From Conexibacter arvalis (lineage in GTDB: Bacteria; Actinomycetota; Thermoleophilia; Solirubrobacterales; Solirubrobacteraceae), in NCBI RefSeq assembly GCF_014199525.1, contig NZ_JACHNU010000004.1, forward strand, positions 186,001 through 250,000: 64,000 nt of DNA, written 5' to 3'. The notes beneath the pieces were generated by a model. The model saw only the letters and a list, made by a program, of their open reading frames with translations, was not told the origin of the DNA and ran no database searches. The translations under genes and the position numbers were made by a program. Shown piece by piece: positions 63,061-64,000 of the stretch (positions within the stretch are counted from its first letter, which is position 1; each line of letters starts with the position of its first letter).

Positions 63061-64000
63061 GCGACCACCTTCCCCTGCTTGGCGGCGAGGCCGATCTCGC
63101 CGTCGACGACGCGCAGCCTGCGCTTGTCCTCGACGGCCAGCCAGCAGCGGTCGCAGTGGTCGGGCTGGGCGGGGTCGCGCACCTCCAGCTCCGGCCGCTG
63201 CACGCACTTGTCGAACTCGTGCGGGCAGCGCGGGCGGAAATGGCAGCCGCTCGGCGGCGCCAGCAGCGACGGCGGCAGGCCGGCGATCGCCGGCAGCCGT
63301 CCCGGCCGATCGCGGTCGACGCGCGTGATCGAGCCGAGCAGGCCCCACGTGTAGGGATGCTGCGGGTCGTAGAACAGCTCGTCGAGCGTCCCCTGCTCGA
63401 CGATCCGCCCGCCGTACATGACCGCGATCCGGTCGGCGATCTCGGCGACGACGCCGAGGTCGTGGGTGACGAGGATCACGCCGGCCTGGGTCTCGCGCCG
63501 CAGCTGGTCGAGCTCTCTCAGGATCTGCGCCTGGATCGTCACGTCGAGCGCGGTCGTCGGCTCGTCGGCGATCAGCAGCTCCGGCGAGCAGGAGAGCGCC
63601 ATCGCGATCATCACGCGCTGGCGCATCCCGCCGGAGAACTCGTGCGGGTAGGAGCGCAGCCGCTCGGCGGCGCGCGGGACGCCGACCCGCTCCATCAGCT
63701 CGACGGAGCGGTCGAGCGCCTGCGCCTTGCTGAGCGGCTCGTGGGCGCGGATCTGCTCGACGATCTGATCGCCGATCCGCTGCACCGGGTTGAGCGCGGT
63801 CATCGGGTCCTGGAAGATCATCGCGATCTCGCCGCCCCGGACCCGGCGCAGCTCGGCGTCGGAGGCGCTCAGCAGCTCTCTCCCCTTCAGCGTCGCGCGG
63901 CCTCTAAAGGTCGCGTTCGGCGAGCGGTTGAGGCCCATCAGCGACATGCCGGTCACGGTCTTGCCGGAGCCGGACTCGCCGACGATCGCCAGCACCTCGC
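63057..64000 (-). CDS. Oligopeptide/dipeptide ABC transporter ATPase, OppD/DppD-like, partial (5' end off window)
   Basis: Open to the right edge. The first visible residues are the strand before Walker A ([17 protein letters not shown]), so only about 35-40 N-terminal residues are missing. The Q-loop [12 protein letters not shown], signature [15 protein letters not shown], Walker [13 protein letters not shown] and the HPY motif [15 protein letters not shown] are present. Cysteines in HCDRCW near the C-terminus may bind a cluster or metal, as in some OppD-like proteins (inference). Coupled to the oppF-like gene. Confidence 0.92.
   Translation of the reverse strand, partial: EVLAIVGESGSGKTVTGMSLMGLNRSPNATFRGRATLKGRELLSASDAELRRVRGGEIAMIFQDPMTALNPVQRIGDQIVEQIRAHEPLSKAQALDRSVELMERVGVPRAAERLRSYPHEFSGGMRQRVMIAMALSCSPELLIADEPTTALDVTIQAQILRELDQLRRETQAGVILVTHDLGVVAEIADRIAVMYGGRIVEQGTLDELFYDPQHPYTWGLLGSITRVDRDRPGRLPAIAGLPPSLLAPPSGCHFRPRCPHEFDKCVQRPELEVRDPAQPDHCDRCWLAVEDKRRLRVVDGEIGLAAKQGKVVA

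Overview
The window is a very GC-rich chromosomal segment, densely packed with short intergenic gaps. Gene content and style suggest a motile actinobacterium of the Thermoleophilia (Solirubrobacterales, Conexibacter/Solirubrobacter-like). The grounds are MurT/GatD, miaA-dapF-dapL-hflX-dut gene order, three chemoreceptors with flagellar-type promoters, many GTG starts, leaderless-looking promoters (TAGxxT 6-10 nt before the start codon) and unusual use of AGA for arginine. The taxonomic placement is inference. I saw no rRNA, tRNA, prophage, insertion sequence or CRISPR array.

Layout. 1-3401: two MFS transporters (the first runs off the left edge), divergent from an aldo/keto reductase. 4490-7193: a MoaD-like sulfur carrier coupled to an acetamidase/formamidase, converging on a class III-type zinc alcohol dehydrogenase. 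7263-8290: an AbiEi/DUF559 nuclease-like gene bracketed by two inverted 45-bp palindromic repeats. 8425-11331: Fur-family regulator, secreted 3D-domain protein, membrane protein and SRAP protein. 11328-16074 (minus): a five-gene wall/lipid operon, HAD phosphatase, diacylglycerol-kinase-like protein, MurT, a methyltransferase and GatD. 16089-20676: lipoprotein cyclophilin, a 490-bp repeat-rich gap and a large M36 metallopeptidase. 20867-24533: an osmoprotectant ABC operon. 24573-30333: DUF72 and the dut/hflX/dapL/dapF/miaA block, in which DapF has serine at both catalytic cysteine positions. 30383-33828: FIST protein, YbaK-like deacylase and a small toxin-antitoxin island including a collapsed MazF.

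33914-46394 holds an SDR, a class A PBP, chemoreceptor 1, membrane and VOC proteins, peptidase T, chemoreceptor 2, manganese catalase and an AbrB-type membrane protein. 46413-50278 holds an aldo/keto reductase, an apparently stand-alone structured RNA (about 47519-47730), an alpha/beta hydrolase with a divergent WYL regulator, and a methyltransferase. 50396-56344 holds small membrane and secreted proteins, chemoreceptor 3 and PEP carboxylase. 56405-61803 (minus) is two half-length TSUP permeases downstream of three tandem secreted glycoside-hydrolase-like paralogs. 61954-64000 is oppF and a truncated oppD.

How the parts fit: the lysine/DAP genes (dapL, dapF), MurT-GatD lipid II amidation, the class A PBP, the 3D-domain protein and the secreted hydrolases all concern the cell envelope. 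The chemoreceptors share a flagellar-type promoter and an unusual tandem-HAMP linker. The most novel-looking items are the palindrome-bracketed AbiEi/DUF559 gene, the unassigned structured RNA, the Ser/Ser DapF variant and the methyltransferase inserted between murT and gatD.
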